Source: Streptomyces sp. NBC_00154 (GTDB lineage: Bacteria > Actinomycetota > Actinomycetes > Streptomycetales > Streptomycetaceae). Taken from it: a stretch of DNA of 64,000 bases. The notes beneath the pieces are model-generated. The model was not told the origin of the DNA and did no database searches. It was given only the letters and a program-made list of their open reading frames with translations. Each line of letters starts with the position of its first letter. Positions within the stretch are counted from its first letter, which is position 1. The stretch is taken from assembly GCF_026342835.1 (NCBI RefSeq), contig NZ_JAPEMI010000001.1, positions 3,788,501 through 3,852,500 of the forward strand. Reading direction: 5' to 3'. Of this stretch, positions 33,150 through 41,955 are shown piece after piece. A program made the position numbers and the translations under genes.

Positions 33150-34001
33150 TCAACTCGTGTGCAGCATCAGCCCGATCCCGATGACCATCAGCCCGGCCGC
33201 CGCGATGCGCGGTGCGCCGAACCGCTCCTTGAAGAACACCGTCCCTATCGCCGCGCCCACGATGATCGACGACTCACGCAGGGCGGCGATCGGGGCCAGC
33301 GGGGCCTTCGTCTGCGCCCACAGGACCAGCCCGTACGCGGCCACCGACAGGGCCGCGCCCAGCAGCCCCCGTGCCGCGAACGGCCTCAGCTGGGCGGCCA
33401 GTTGCCCGCGGCGGCGGCAGAGCGTGTACGCCGGGACGGCGAGCCCCTCCAGGATCATCAGCCAGGCGATGTAGCCGAGCGGGGTGCCGGAGGCCCGGAC
33501 CCCCACCCCGTCGACGGTCGTGTAACCGGCGATCGCCAGCCCCGTCGCCAGCGCCGCTGTGATCGCCGGCCAGTGCGGACGGGTCTGCGAGCCGCGGATG
33601 CCCCAGAGCGCGACGCCGACGAGCCCGGCGCAGGCGACCGCCACGCCCGCCGTCGCCCAGCCGTCCGGCCGCTCGCCGACGAAGACCGCCGCGAGCACCG
33701 TCACCACCAGGGGCGCGGTGCCACGTGCGATCGGGTACATCTGGCCGAAGTCTCCGAGCGTGAACGATCGCATCAGCAGCGCCATGTAGGCGACGTGCAG
33801 GATCGCCGAGGCGATCAGATACGGCCACGCCTCCGCGGCCGGCAGCGGTGCGAAGCAGGCGGTGACCGCGCCGAGCAGCGCCCCGCCCCCGGAGATCAGG
33901 GTGAAGGAGAGCAGCTGGTCCTTGATGGCGTGTGCGATCGCATTCCAACTGGCGTGCGTGATCGCCGCGGCCAGGACCGCGACCACGACCAGCGGCGTCA
34001 C
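33150..34001 (-). CDS. EamA/DMT-family transporter
   Basis: A 283-residue membrane protein with about ten helices in two EamA repeats. HASWNAIAHAIKD near the N-terminus and LRESSIIVGAAIGTVFFKERFG near the C-terminus are characteristic of this drug/metabolite transporter group. Likely exports or imports a small metabolite; the substrate is unknown. Start GTG 33999-34001 overlaps the ybaK stop (GTGA), so the two genes are coupled. Confidence 0.85.
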   Translation of the reverse strand: MTPLVVVAVLAAAITHASWNAIAHAIKDQLLSFTLISGGGALLGAVTACFAPLPAAEAWPYLIASAILHVAYMALLMRSFTLGDFGQMYPIARGTAPLVVTVLAAVFVGERPDGWATAGVAVACAGLVGVALWGIRGSQTRPHWPAITAALATGLAIAGYTTVDGVGVRASGTPLGYIAWLMILEGLAVPAYTLCRRRGQLAAQLRPFAARGLLGAALSVAAYGLVLWAQTKAPLAPIAALRESSIIVGAAIGTVFFKERFGAPRIAAAGLMVIGIGLMLHTS

Positions 34002-34525
34002 TTCGTCTGCTCGCGCACGTCCACCACGGTGCCGCCGGCATGCCCGATGACCGTCTTGGGGTCGAGCGGGAAGACGGTGTGCGGGGTGCCCGCCGCGGCC
34101 CACACCACGTCGTGGTCGAGCAGCCCGCGGTCGGCCAGCACCCGGGTCTTCGTACGGTGGCCGAAGGGCGGCACCCCGCCGATCGCGTACCCCGTGGTCT
34201 CCCGGACCAGGTCGGCCCCGGCGCGCTTGACCTTCCCGGCGTCCAGTTCCCGTCGCACGAGCTCCACGTCGACCCGCGAGGAGCCGTCCATCAGGACCAG
34301 CACGGGCGCCCCGTCGGCCTCGAAGATCAGCGACTTGACGATGGCGCTGAGGTCGCAGCCGATCGCGGCGGCGGCCTCGGCGGCCGTACGGGTCGCCTCC
34401 GGGAAACGGCGGACCTCGACATCGAGGCCCAGCTCGCGCAGGGCTTCGGCAAATCGGGGGTGGGCTTCGGCAGCTGCGGCCTCAGGAGCTGCGGTGACGG
34501 GGGCCGTCGCGTCGGGAGTACTCAT
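33998..34525 (-). CDS. YbaK/ProX-type aminoacyl-tRNA deacylase
   Basis: A 175-residue protein of the YbaK/Cys-tRNA(Pro) deacylase superfamily. Motifs are CDLSAIVKSLIFEADG (catalytic Lys), TGYAIGGVPPFGH and the TVIGHAGG loop. It hydrolyses mischarged tRNA in translation quality control. Start ATG 34525 is preferred over ATG 34558 by family alignment. It overlaps the EamA transporter start by four bases and lies 72 bases downstream of the PBP gene. Confidence 0.88.
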   Translation of the reverse strand: MSTPDATAPVTAAPEAAAAEAHPRFAEALRELGLDVEVRRFPEATRTAAEAAAAIGCDLSAIVKSLIFEADGAPVLVLMDGSSRVDVELVRRELDAGKVKRAGADLVRETTGYAIGGVPPFGHRTKTRVLADRGLLDHDVVWAAAGTPHTVFPLDPKTVIGHAGGTVVDVREQTK

Positions 34526-34597
34526 GCCCCGCACGCTAGCGGCCGCCCACCGGGGCACGCGATTCTGTTTCGGCCACCGGACCCCGGGTGGAGCACA

Positions 34598-36238
34598 TCA
34601 CGGCCCCGCGCGCAGCACCTGGGCCACCACCGGGCCCGCCGCGTCGCCGCCGTGGCCACCGGACTGGACGACAGCCGCGGCCGCGAGGTCGTTGCTGAAG
34701 CCGGTGAACCAGCTGTTGGACGTGGCCTGTCCGTCGACCTCCGCCGAACCGGTCTTGGCGCCCTTGTCGCCGCCGACCGAGGCCATCGCCGCCTTGCCGG
34801 TGCCCCAGCTCGCGGTCTGCCGCATCATGTTCGTCACCTGCTGGGAGACGGACGCGGGCAGCGAACGGGATGCGGTGGCCAGCTGCCGGCCGTCCAGCTC
34901 CTGCGGCACGAGGACCGGCTGCCGGAACGTGCCGTTGCGTGCGGTGGCGGTGATGGACGCCATGTTGAGTGCGTTCATCTGGATGGTGCCCTGGCCGATG
35001 TACTGCGCGGCGGCCTCACCGCCGCCGGCCTCGGGCACGCTGCCGTCGAAGGACGCGGTGCCGGTCTTCCAGTCGAGGCCGATCCCGAAGACGTCCCGGG
35101 CCTCCTTGGCGAGCGCGGCGTCGTCGTCCACCTCGTCGATCAGCTTGATGAAGGCCGTGTTGCAGGAGCGGGCGAAGCTGGTGGTGAGCGTGTCGGTGTC
35201 CGGGAGAGAGAAGTTCTCCAGATTGTGGAAGGTACGGCCCTGGTACATCACTTCCTTCGGGCATTCGACGGGGCGGTTCGCCGAGGCGAAGCCCTTCTCG
35301 ATCAGCATCGACGCGGTCACGATCTTCATCGTGGAACCGGGTGCCTGCTTGCCGAGCATGGCCGCGTTGAAACCGGTCGCAGGGTTGTTGGCGACCGCGC
35401 GGATCGAGCCGGTGGACGGCCGGACCGCGACCACCGAGGCCTGGCTGTACTGCTTGACCGCCTTCTCGGCCGCCGCCTGGATATTCGCGTCCAGCGTGGT
35501 CTGCAGCTTGCCGGGCTTCCCCTTGGACAGCGTCAGCAGTGTCTGGTCCGGGGTGTCCTCGCCCGTGGACTCGATCCAGGTCTCTATGCCTGCGGTCCCG
35601 CCGACCTTCTCGCCGTACTTCTCGCGCAGCGCGTCCAGGATCGGCCCCAGCGACGGGTACTTCTCCTTCGTCAGCACCCTGCCGTTGTGGTCGAGCGCCT
35701 GGATCGACGGGGCGGAGGCCTCGCCGGTCTTCAGCGACTCGCCGTCCGCCAGATCAGGGTGGATCACCGAGGGCTTCCAGTCGACCAGCGCCCGGCCGGT
35801 GGTCAGGCCGCGCACGACGGTCAGTTCGGAGGAATACGACCAGGGCTTGGACTTCCCCTCGTAGCTCACGGTCGCCTTCACCGTGAACGGCACCGTCGTG
35901 CCGGTCGCCGGGCCCGGAGTGATCACCGCCTTGGTGACGTGGGCGTCGGCGCCGTATCCGCGCAGAGCCGGTTCGGCCTCGGCCGCGTTGTTGGTGAGCT
36001 GGGACGCGTCCGCCGCCTCGCCGGCCGCCCAGGCCTCGAGGAACTTCTTCGACGTCTCGCTGATCTCCGCCTTGCTCGGCGGCCCCGTCTTCACCGCGGC
36101 GGAGGCGGGGCCGCCGTCCGCTCCGTCGCCCCCGCCGCCCCCGAGCCCGTCGAGCACGTTGTACGCCCCGTACCCCACGCCGCCGACCACCAGCACGAAC
36201 ACTCCGCCGATCACGGCGACCTTCGCTCCGCTGCGCAT
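34598..36238 (-). CDS. NTF2-like/penicillin-binding protein transpeptidase
   Basis: A 546-residue membrane-anchored class B-type penicillin-binding protein. One N-terminal helix (residues 7-24) is followed by a Gly-rich linker, an NTF2-like MecA_N-type domain (about 55-160), a PBP dimerisation-like region and the transpeptidase domain. The catalytic triad of motifs is SxxK (S302-TMK305), SxN (S358-CN) and KTG (495-497). It cross-links peptidoglycan outside the membrane. ATG 36238 follows a GGGGAGG-type site. A 26-bp perfect palindrome lies just upstream. The neighbouring mannosyltransferase gene is on the same strand, which fits reports that Streptomyces Pmt modifies cell-wall enzymes. Confidence 0.92.
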   Translation of the reverse strand: MRSGAKVAVIGGVFVLVVGGVGYGAYNVLDGLGGGGGDGADGGPASAAVKTGPPSKAEISETSKKFLEAWAAGEAADASQLTNNAAEAEPALRGYGADAHVTKAVITPGPATGTTVPFTVKATVSYEGKSKPWSYSSELTVVRGLTTGRALVDWKPSVIHPDLADGESLKTGEASAPSIQALDHNGRVLTKEKYPSLGPILDALREKYGEKVGGTAGIETWIESTGEDTPDQTLLTLSKGKPGKLQTTLDANIQAAAEKAVKQYSQASVVAVRPSTGSIRAVANNPATGFNAAMLGKQAPGSTMKIVTASMLIEKGFASANRPVECPKEVMYQGRTFHNLENFSLPDTDTLTTSFARSCNTAFIKLIDEVDDDAALAKEARDVFGIGLDWKTGTASFDGSVPEAGGGEAAAQYIGQGTIQMNALNMASITATARNGTFRQPVLVPQELDGRQLATASRSLPASVSQQVTNMMRQTASWGTGKAAMASVGGDKGAKTGSAEVDGQATSNSWFTGFSNDLAAAAVVQSGGHGGDAAGPVVAQVLRAGP

Positions 36239-36263
36239 CTGTGCAGTCCCCCTCCCCAGGAGG

Positions 36264-36289
36264 CTCTCTTGAACATGTTCAAGAGAGCG
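36264..36289. promoter_or_regulatory. 26-bp perfect palindrome upstream of PBP gene
   Basis: An uninterrupted 13+13 palindrome with core TTGAACATGTTCAA, 26 bases before the PBP start. Its position overlaps the expected promoter or leader, so it is a candidate operator; it could also form a leader hairpin. No adjacent regulator gene exists. Confidence 0.6.
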
Positions 36290-36371
36290 CTTGTGGGCAC
36301 TTTACGGGACGGTAGTGACTCCAGGGGCAGTTGTTATCGGACCGCGACCGGAAGCAGTAGGAAGAGGCCGG

Positions 36372-38150
36372 TCAAATCCAGGTATCCAGCCACATGCGGT
36401 TGCGCCAGGAATTCTCCGGAATGGACATGCCCGTATACAGCGGCCAGAAATAGATGAAATTCCAGATGATCAGCAGGGCGAGTACGCCGACCGCGACCGC
36501 CCCCAATGTCCGTCGCCGTTCACCGGACGGATCGGCCGTCGCCAGGCCCAGTTCCCGCCTGGCCCCGGTGCCCGTCGCGGGCCCGATCATCGCACCGATC
36601 ATCATCGCCACCGCGAGACAGAGGAACGGCACGAACACGACCGCGTAGAAGAGGAAGATCGTCCGTTCCTGGTAGAGGAACCACGGCAGCCAGCCCGCCG
36701 CCACACCGCAGGCGATCGCGCCCGCCCGCCAGTCGCGCCGGAAGAGCCACCGCCACAGGACGTACACCAGGGCGAAGCACCCGGCCCACCACAGCAGCGG
36801 TGTGCCGATGGCCAGCACCTCACGGGCGCACTTGCCGGTCTCCGAGGCCGTGCAGCCGTTCTGCTCCTCGTAGAAGTACGAGACGGGGCGGCCCAGGACG
36901 ATCCAGCTCCAGGGGTTCGACTGGTACGTGTGGCCGGACGTCAGGTTCACATGGAACTCGTAGACCTGGTACTCGTAGTGCCACAGGCTGCGCAGCCAGT
37001 CCGGCAGCCAGGTCCAGCTGCCGCCCCTGCCGTCGGTGGTGGCCCAGTCCCGGTAGTAGCCGTGGTGGTCGGGATCGTTCCTGATGATCCAGCCGGTCCA
37101 CGAAGCGATGTACGTCAGGATCGCGACCGGCACGGTCGAGACGAACGCGGGCACCAGATCCCGCCGGATCACCGCCCGGTACGGCTGGACGGCACCCGCC
37201 GTCCGGCGCGCGCCGACGTCCCACAGCACCGTCATCAGACCGAACGCGACCAGGATGTACAGGCCGTTCCACTTCGTGCCGAACGCCAGCCCCAGCGAGA
37301 GCCCCGCCGCGATCCGCCAGGGCCGCCACCCCAGCCGCAGCGTCTCGGCGATCCGCGCGTCCGGGCGCAGCACCCCCTGCGCGTCGACCGGCAGCGCCGC
37401 GGCGAGCCTGCGCCGCGCCCAGTCCCGGTCGATCAGCAGACAGCCGAACGCCGCCACCACGAAGAACATCAGCACCAGGTCGAGCAGTGCGGTGCGGCTC
37501 ATCACGAAGTGCAGCCCGTCGACGGCGAGCAGCGCGCCCGCCAGACACCCCAGGAACGTCGAGCGGAACAGCCGCCGCCCGATCCGGCACAGCATCAGCA
37601 CCGACAGCGTGCCGAGCACCGCCACCATGAAGCGCCAGCCGAACGGCGTGAACCCGAAGAGCTGTTCACCGAACCCGATGATCCACTTGCCGACCGGCGG
37701 ATGCACCACATAGCCGGGCGCCGTCGGCACCGTCACCAGCGAAGGATCGGCCAGGATCGACTTGTCGACGTCCTTCGGCCAGGACCCCTCGTACCCCTGC
37801 TTGATCAGCGCCCAGGAGTCCTTGGCGTAATACGTCTCGTCGAATATCACCGCCTTCGGGCTGCCCAGATGCCAGAACCGCAGCACCCCCGCAACCAGCG
37901 TCACCAGCAGCGGCCCGCCCCAGGCCGACCACCGCACCAACCGCTCGGCGGTCGGCGGCGACACCCCCAGCACCGCCCACAACTGTGGTCCCGGCCGGTT
38001 GTACGGCGGGATCAGCCGTTCCCGCAGCCCGATACCGGGCCGCGGCGAATGGCCGAAGCGGCGCAGCCGCTGCTGCCAGGAAGGCGGCTCTTCGCCGTGC
38101 TGTTCCCCGGCGTCTTGACCCTGCTGGGCTTCGGGCGCAGTACTCGTCAC
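36372..38150 (-). CDS. pmt: Protein O-mannosyltransferase (GT39)
   Basis: A 592-residue polytopic protein with about eleven helices. The catalytic DE motif is visible in the first extracytoplasmic loop as VIFDETYYAKDSW, and GYVVHPPVGKWIIG follows as in Pmt/Dol-P-Man mannosyltransferases. It transfers mannose from polyprenyl-phosphate-mannose to secreted proteins; in S. coelicolor the orthologue is needed for phage phiC31 infection and glycoprotein formation. GTG 38150 is chosen because upstream codons look non-coding and the region is shared with the divergent rsmI promoter. Downstream on the same strand is the PBP gene. Confidence 0.92.
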   Translation of the reverse strand: MTSTAPEAQQGQDAGEQHGEEPPSWQQRLRRFGHSPRPGIGLRERLIPPYNRPGPQLWAVLGVSPPTAERLVRWSAWGGPLLVTLVAGVLRFWHLGSPKAVIFDETYYAKDSWALIKQGYEGSWPKDVDKSILADPSLVTVPTAPGYVVHPPVGKWIIGFGEQLFGFTPFGWRFMVAVLGTLSVLMLCRIGRRLFRSTFLGCLAGALLAVDGLHFVMSRTALLDLVLMFFVVAAFGCLLIDRDWARRRLAAALPVDAQGVLRPDARIAETLRLGWRPWRIAAGLSLGLAFGTKWNGLYILVAFGLMTVLWDVGARRTAGAVQPYRAVIRRDLVPAFVSTVPVAILTYIASWTGWIIRNDPDHHGYYRDWATTDGRGGSWTWLPDWLRSLWHYEYQVYEFHVNLTSGHTYQSNPWSWIVLGRPVSYFYEEQNGCTASETGKCAREVLAIGTPLLWWAGCFALVYVLWRWLFRRDWRAGAIACGVAAGWLPWFLYQERTIFLFYAVVFVPFLCLAVAMMIGAMIGPATGTGARRELGLATADPSGERRRTLGAVAVGVLALLIIWNFIYFWPLYTGMSIPENSWRNRMWLDTWI

Positions 38151-38212
38151 CGCGCCATCGTAGGGAACGCATCTGTGCGACTGCTGTCGCCCGTGCTGGG
38201 AGGATGGCTGAT

Positions 38213-39097
38213 GTGACTGGAACGACTGGAACGCTGGTACTCGCAGGGACCCCCATCGGCGACGTGGCGGACGCCCCGCCACGCCTCGCCGCAGAACTGG
38301 AGACGGCGGACGTCGTCGCCGCCGAGGACACCCGCCGGCTGCGCCGGCTGACGCAGGCGCTCGGCATCCACACCACGGGGCGTGTCGTCTCCTACTTCGA
38401 GGGCAACGAGTCGGCGCGTACGCCCGAACTCGTCGAGGCGCTGACCGGTGGCGCCCGGGTCCTGCTCGTCACGGACGCCGGGATGCCGTCCGTCTCCGAC
38501 CCCGGCTACCGGCTCGTCGCCGCAGCCGTGGAGAAGGGCATCAAGGTCACCGCGGTACCCGGCCCGTCCGCCGTGCTCACCGCGCTCGCCCTGTCCGGGC
38601 TGCCCGTCGACCGGTTCTGCTTCGAGGGCTTCCTGCCGCGCAAGGCGGGCGAACGGCTCGGCCGGCTCCGCGACGTCGCCGACGAGCGCCGCACCATGGT
38701 CTTCTTCGAGGCCCCGCACCGGCTCGACGACACCCTCGCCGCGATGGCCGAGGTGTTCGGCGGCGATCGCAGGGCCGCCGTGTGCCGGGAGCTGACCAAG
38801 ACGTACGAGGAAGTGAAGCGCGGCCCGCTGGCCGAACTGGCGGTCTGGGCGGCCGAAGGAGTACGCGGCGAGATCACCGTCGTCGTCGAGGGCGCGGCGG
38901 ACGTGGCCGAGGAGCTGGACGCCGCCGAGCTGGTACGCAGGGTGCAGGTGCGCGAGGAGGCGGGGGAGCGGCGCAAGGAGGCGATCGCCGCTGTCGCCGC
39001 GGCCGCCGGGCTGCCCAAACGCGAGGTCTTCGATGCGGTCGTCGCGGCAAAGAACGCATCGCGGACCGGCTCTGCTGACGGCAAAGGACTATCGTAA
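38213..39097 (+). CDS. rsmI: 16S rRNA (cytidine-1402-2'-O)-methyltransferase RsmI
   Basis: A 294-residue tetrapyrrole-methylase-fold enzyme that methylates the 2'-O of C1402 in 16S rRNA. LVLAGTPIGDVADAPPR, AAEDTRR, SYFEGNES, LVTDAGMPSVSDPGYRLV and VPGPSAVLTALALSGLP are the family signatures. GTG 38213 is chosen because GGGAGG lies nine bases upstream; the alternative ATG 38204 abuts that site. Divergent from pmt. A following gene (Zn-ribbon) starts 160 bases later. Confidence 0.93.
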   Translation: MTGTTGTLVLAGTPIGDVADAPPRLAAELETADVVAAEDTRRLRRLTQALGIHTTGRVVSYFEGNESARTPELVEALTGGARVLLVTDAGMPSVSDPGYRLVAAAVEKGIKVTAVPGPSAVLTALALSGLPVDRFCFEGFLPRKAGERLGRLRDVADERRTMVFFEAPHRLDDTLAAMAEVFGGDRRAAVCRELTKTYEEVKRGPLAELAVWAAEGVRGEITVVVEGAADVAEELDAAELVRRVQVREEAGERRKEAIAAVAAAAGLPKREVFDAVVAAKNASRTGSADGKGLS

Positions 39098-39257
39098 AAA
39101 GCAAAGCGAGAGCCGCGCATCTGGCCCCTTTTGCCACGAGAAGGCCAAGACCGCTCCAATACTCGACAGGGCATGGTGCGCTCCCGCCGGTAAAGGCGTC
39201 CACTGAATCAGGGACGCATTCTCCGGAGTGCTTGTCCGGCGGACAAGAGGAGCAGGC

Positions 39258-39650
39258 ATGAGCGAGACCGCAGCAACCACCGTGCATGAGGCGTATTCCT
39301 TCGCCTGCATGAGGTGCGGATACGGCTGGGAACAGGCCTACGAGATAGAGCACCACGTCGACGGTTCCAATAACGACTTCGTCATCTACAAGGCGAACGG
39401 GGAACGGGTCCCGTCACCCCTGTCCAGGCCCACCTGCACGAACTGCGACGGCCATGTGGTCCGGATCATGCGGTCCGGCCGGGTCTCGACCGTCCAGCAG
39501 CTTCTCGAGTCGCAGTACGAGACCGCGGGGCACACCGAGGACAGCGACGCCCGCGCACGCGAGGCGGTCACCGCATCCGCAGCCGCTCCGACGGCCGCGG
39601 GGCACCACTGGCACCTCTCCGACCTGCTGCACCCCTTCCACCGCAAGTGA
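39258..39650 (+). CDS. Small zinc-ribbon protein
   Basis: A 130-residue protein with a CxxC...CxxC zinc ribbon: FACMRCGYGWEQ (about residues 16-27) and RPTCTNCDGHVVR (about 66-78). The C-terminal part is Ala-rich and ends HHWHLSDLLHPFHRK. Conserved in Streptomyces between rsmI and tatD; no function is known. GAGGAG lies seven bases before ATG 39258. The metal-binding ribbon suggests RNA, DNA or protein binding. Confidence 0.8.
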   Translation: MSETAATTVHEAYSFACMRCGYGWEQAYEIEHHVDGSNNDFVIYKANGERVPSPLSRPTCTNCDGHVVRIMRSGRVSTVQQLLESQYETAGHTEDSDARAREAVTASAAAPTAAGHHWHLSDLLHPFHRK

Positions 39651-39682
39651 GAGCGGCGCCACGGTCCTCGTACGATCGTGGC

Positions 39683-40549
39683 ATGAGCCGTACGGAAGCC
39701 CCGCCACTGCCCGAACCCCTGCGGGTACCGGTCGCCGATTCGCACACCCATCTGGACATGCAGGACGCCACCGTCGAGGAGGGCCTGGCCAGGGCCGCGG
39801 CGGTCAACGTCACCACCGTGATCCAGGTGGGCTGTGACGTGCGGGGCTCGCGCTGGGCCGCCGAGACCGCGGCCGCGCACGCAGGTGTGTACGCGGCCGT
39901 GGCCCTGCACCCCAACGAGGCGCCGCGCATCGTCCACGGCGACCCGGAGGGCTGGTCCCGCCAGGAGGCGCGGGAGCCGGGCGGGAAGGCGGCCCTCGAC
40001 GAAGCCCTTGCCGAGATCGACAAGCTGGCCGCCCTGGACCGGGTGCGCGGCGTCGGTGAGACCGGCCTCGACCATTTCCGTACCGGCCCCGAGGGCATGG
40101 CCGCCCAGGAGGAGTCCTTCCGGGCCCATATCGAGATCGCCAAACGGCACGGCAAGGCGCTCGTCATCCACGACCGCGAGGCGCACGCCGATGTGCTGCG
40201 CGTGCTCGCAGACGCGGGCGCCCCCGAACGGACCGTGTTCCACTGCTACTCCGGGGACGCCGAGATGGCCCGGATCTGCGCGGACGCCGGGTACTTCATG
40301 TCCTTCGCGGGCAACGTGACGTTCAAGAACGCCCAGCCGCTGCGGGACGCGCTGGCCGTCGCGCCGATCGAGCTGGTCCTGGTCGAGACGGACGCGCCGT
40401 TCCTCACCCCCGCCCCGTATCGCGGCCGACCCAACGCGCCGTATCTCATTCCCGTCACGCTCCGTGCCATGGCGGAGGTGAAGGGGGTCGACGAGGACAC
40501 CCTGGCGTCGGCGATCAACGACAACACGGCTCGCGCGTTCGATTACTGA
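39683..40549 (+). CDS. tatD: TatD-family deoxyribonuclease
   Basis: A 288-residue TIM-barrel metal-dependent hydrolase. The metal site motifs are VADSHTHLD, ALHPNEAP, GVGETGLDHFR (Glu), VIHDREAH, FHCYSGD and LVETDAPFLTP. TatD proteins are 3'-5' exonucleases in DNA repair and nucleic-acid turnover. ATG 39683 by family alignment. Starts 32 bases after the zinc-ribbon gene and is followed by the rpfB-like remnant and rsmA, a conserved actinobacterial order. Confidence 0.92.
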   Translation: MSRTEAPPLPEPLRVPVADSHTHLDMQDATVEEGLARAAAVNVTTVIQVGCDVRGSRWAAETAAAHAGVYAAVALHPNEAPRIVHGDPEGWSRQEAREPGGKAALDEALAEIDKLAALDRVRGVGETGLDHFRTGPEGMAAQEESFRAHIEIAKRHGKALVIHDREAHADVLRVLADAGAPERTVFHCYSGDAEMARICADAGYFMSFAGNVTFKNAQPLRDALAVAPIELVLVETDAPFLTPAPYRGRPNAPYLIPVTLRAMAEVKGVDEDTLASAINDNTARAFDY

Positions 40550-40661
40550 CAGATCGCGCCGTGACGGTGCGCGGTCGCGCCGCTTTGGAGAGTGACCGAA
40601 ACTCCACTATCGTCCCGGACGCCCATCGGGCGACCGGGACGAACGGACCTTCTGGAGCGTC

Positions 40662-41008
40662 GTGATCAATGCGCAGGGCAGTCACCGTGCGGCACCGGGC
40701 AGGGAAGATGCGGGAGATGTGGCGGTGGCGACACCGCCGACCGTCCCCGCGCCCCTGTCGTTCCACGAGGAGCAGACGCTCGTCGCCCCCTGGCCGGTCC
40801 ACGATCCGACCGTCGTCGACACGCCTGCGGCGCCGCCCGTCCCGGCCGCCGCCCCAAGGGTCGGCGGCCCCCGCCCTGGCAGTCACTCGGCGGCAGCGGC
40901 CGCCCGCAGGACGCCCCGGCGTCCGAGCAGACGTTCCGGGCGAAGAAGCTGTACCTGCAACGGGGGGCGAGCCCGTGGCCGCATTGCGGCCGTAGGCTTA
41001 CCGGGTGA
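40662..41008 (+). pseudogene. rpfB: Internally deleted rpfB-like gene
   Basis: In Streptomyces the gene between tatD and rsmA encodes the resuscitation-promoting factor RpfB (DUF348/G5 plus transglycosylase domain). Here only the ends remain. GTG 40662 opens INAQGSHRAAPGRED, resembling its N-terminal cytoplasmic segment. In another frame SEQTFRAKKLYLQRGASPWPHCG, ending at TGA 41006-41008, matches the C-terminus of the Rpf domain with its conserved WPxCG. Everything between, several hundred codons with the membrane helix, is gone. The retained stop overlaps the rsmA GTG as in intact loci. Either a real deletion or collapsed assembly. Confidence 0.62.
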
Positions 41009-41955
41009 GCACCACAGAGCCCGACGCCCTCCTGGGCCCCGCAGACATCCGCGAGCTGGCCGCGAAGCTGGGGGTACGCCCCACGAAGCAGCGCGGTCAG
41101 AACTTCGTCATCGACGCCAATACGGTCCGCAGGATCGTACGGACCGCGGAGGTCCGTCCGGACGACGTGGTGGTCGAGGTCGGACCCGGTCTGGGCTCGC
41201 TGACCCTGGCGCTGCTGGAGGCGGCGGACCGGGTCGTCGCCGTCGAGATCGACGATGTGCTGGCGGCGGCGCTGCCGGCCACGGTCCAGGCCCGGATGCC
41301 GGGCCGCGCGGACCGGTTCTCGCTGGTCCACTCCGACGCGATGCTGGTCACGGAGCTGCCGGGCCCGCCGCCCACCGCCCTGGTCGCCAACCTGCCGTAC
41401 AACGTGGCCGTGCCGGTCCTGCTGACGATGCTGGAGCGGTTCCCGACCATCGAGCGGACCCTGGTCATGGTGCAGGCCGAGGTCGCCGACCGGCTGGCCG
41501 CCCGGCCGGGCAACAAGGTCTACGGCGTGCCGTCGGTGAAGGCCAACTGGTACGCGGACGTCAAGCGGGCCGGGTCCATCGGCCGCACGGTGTTCTGGCC
41601 GGCCCCGAACGTCGACTCCGGTCTGGTGTCGCTGGTCCGGCGCGCCGAGCCGATCACGACGACCGCGAGCCGGGCCGAGGTCTTCGCGGTCGTCGACGCG
41701 GCGTTCGCTCAGCGCCGCAAGACGTTGCGCGCCGCCCTGGCCGGCTGGGCCGGTTCCGCGCCGGCCGCCGAGGCGGCCCTGGTCGCGGCCGGGATCCCGC
41801 CGAAGACGCGGGGTGAAGCACTGACCGTCGAGGAGTTCGCGGCCATCGCCGAGAACAAGCCGGCGGCGGACTCGTCGAGCGAGAGCAAGCCCGGCGCGGA
41901 CGAGGCCGCCGGGAAGAAGTCCAGCGGGAACGAGTCCACCGGGAGTGGCGAGTGA
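41005..41955 (+). CDS. rsmA: 16S rRNA dimethyladenosine transferase RsmA/KsgA
   Basis: A 316-residue methyltransferase that dimethylates A1518 and A1519 of 16S rRNA. RGQNFVID and VEVGPGLGSLTLAL form the SAM site, VAVEIDD the acidic strand end, and VANLPYNVAVPVL contains the catalytic NLPY. The last 30 residues are Ser/Lys/Glu-rich and probably disordered. GTG 41005 overlaps the rpfB-like stop. Its stop overlaps ispE by four bases, the standard actinobacterial arrangement. Confidence 0.95.
   Translation: MSTTEPDALLGPADIRELAAKLGVRPTKQRGQNFVIDANTVRRIVRTAEVRPDDVVVEVGPGLGSLTLALLEAADRVVAVEIDDVLAAALPATVQARMPGRADRFSLVHSDAMLVTELPGPPPTALVANLPYNVAVPVLLTMLERFPTIERTLVMVQAEVADRLAARPGNKVYGVPSVKANWYADVKRAGSIGRTVFWPAPNVDSGLVSLVRRAEPITTTASRAEVFAVVDAAFAQRRKTLRAALAGWAGSAPAAEAALVAAGIPPKTRGEALTVEEFAAIAENKPAADSSSESKPGADEAAGKKSSGNESTGSGE

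Noticed and set aside
36264..36289. LexA (SOS) box in the 26-bp palindrome
   Set aside because: The actinobacterial LexA box needs GAAC-N4-GTTC; here GAAC and GTTC are only two bases apart.
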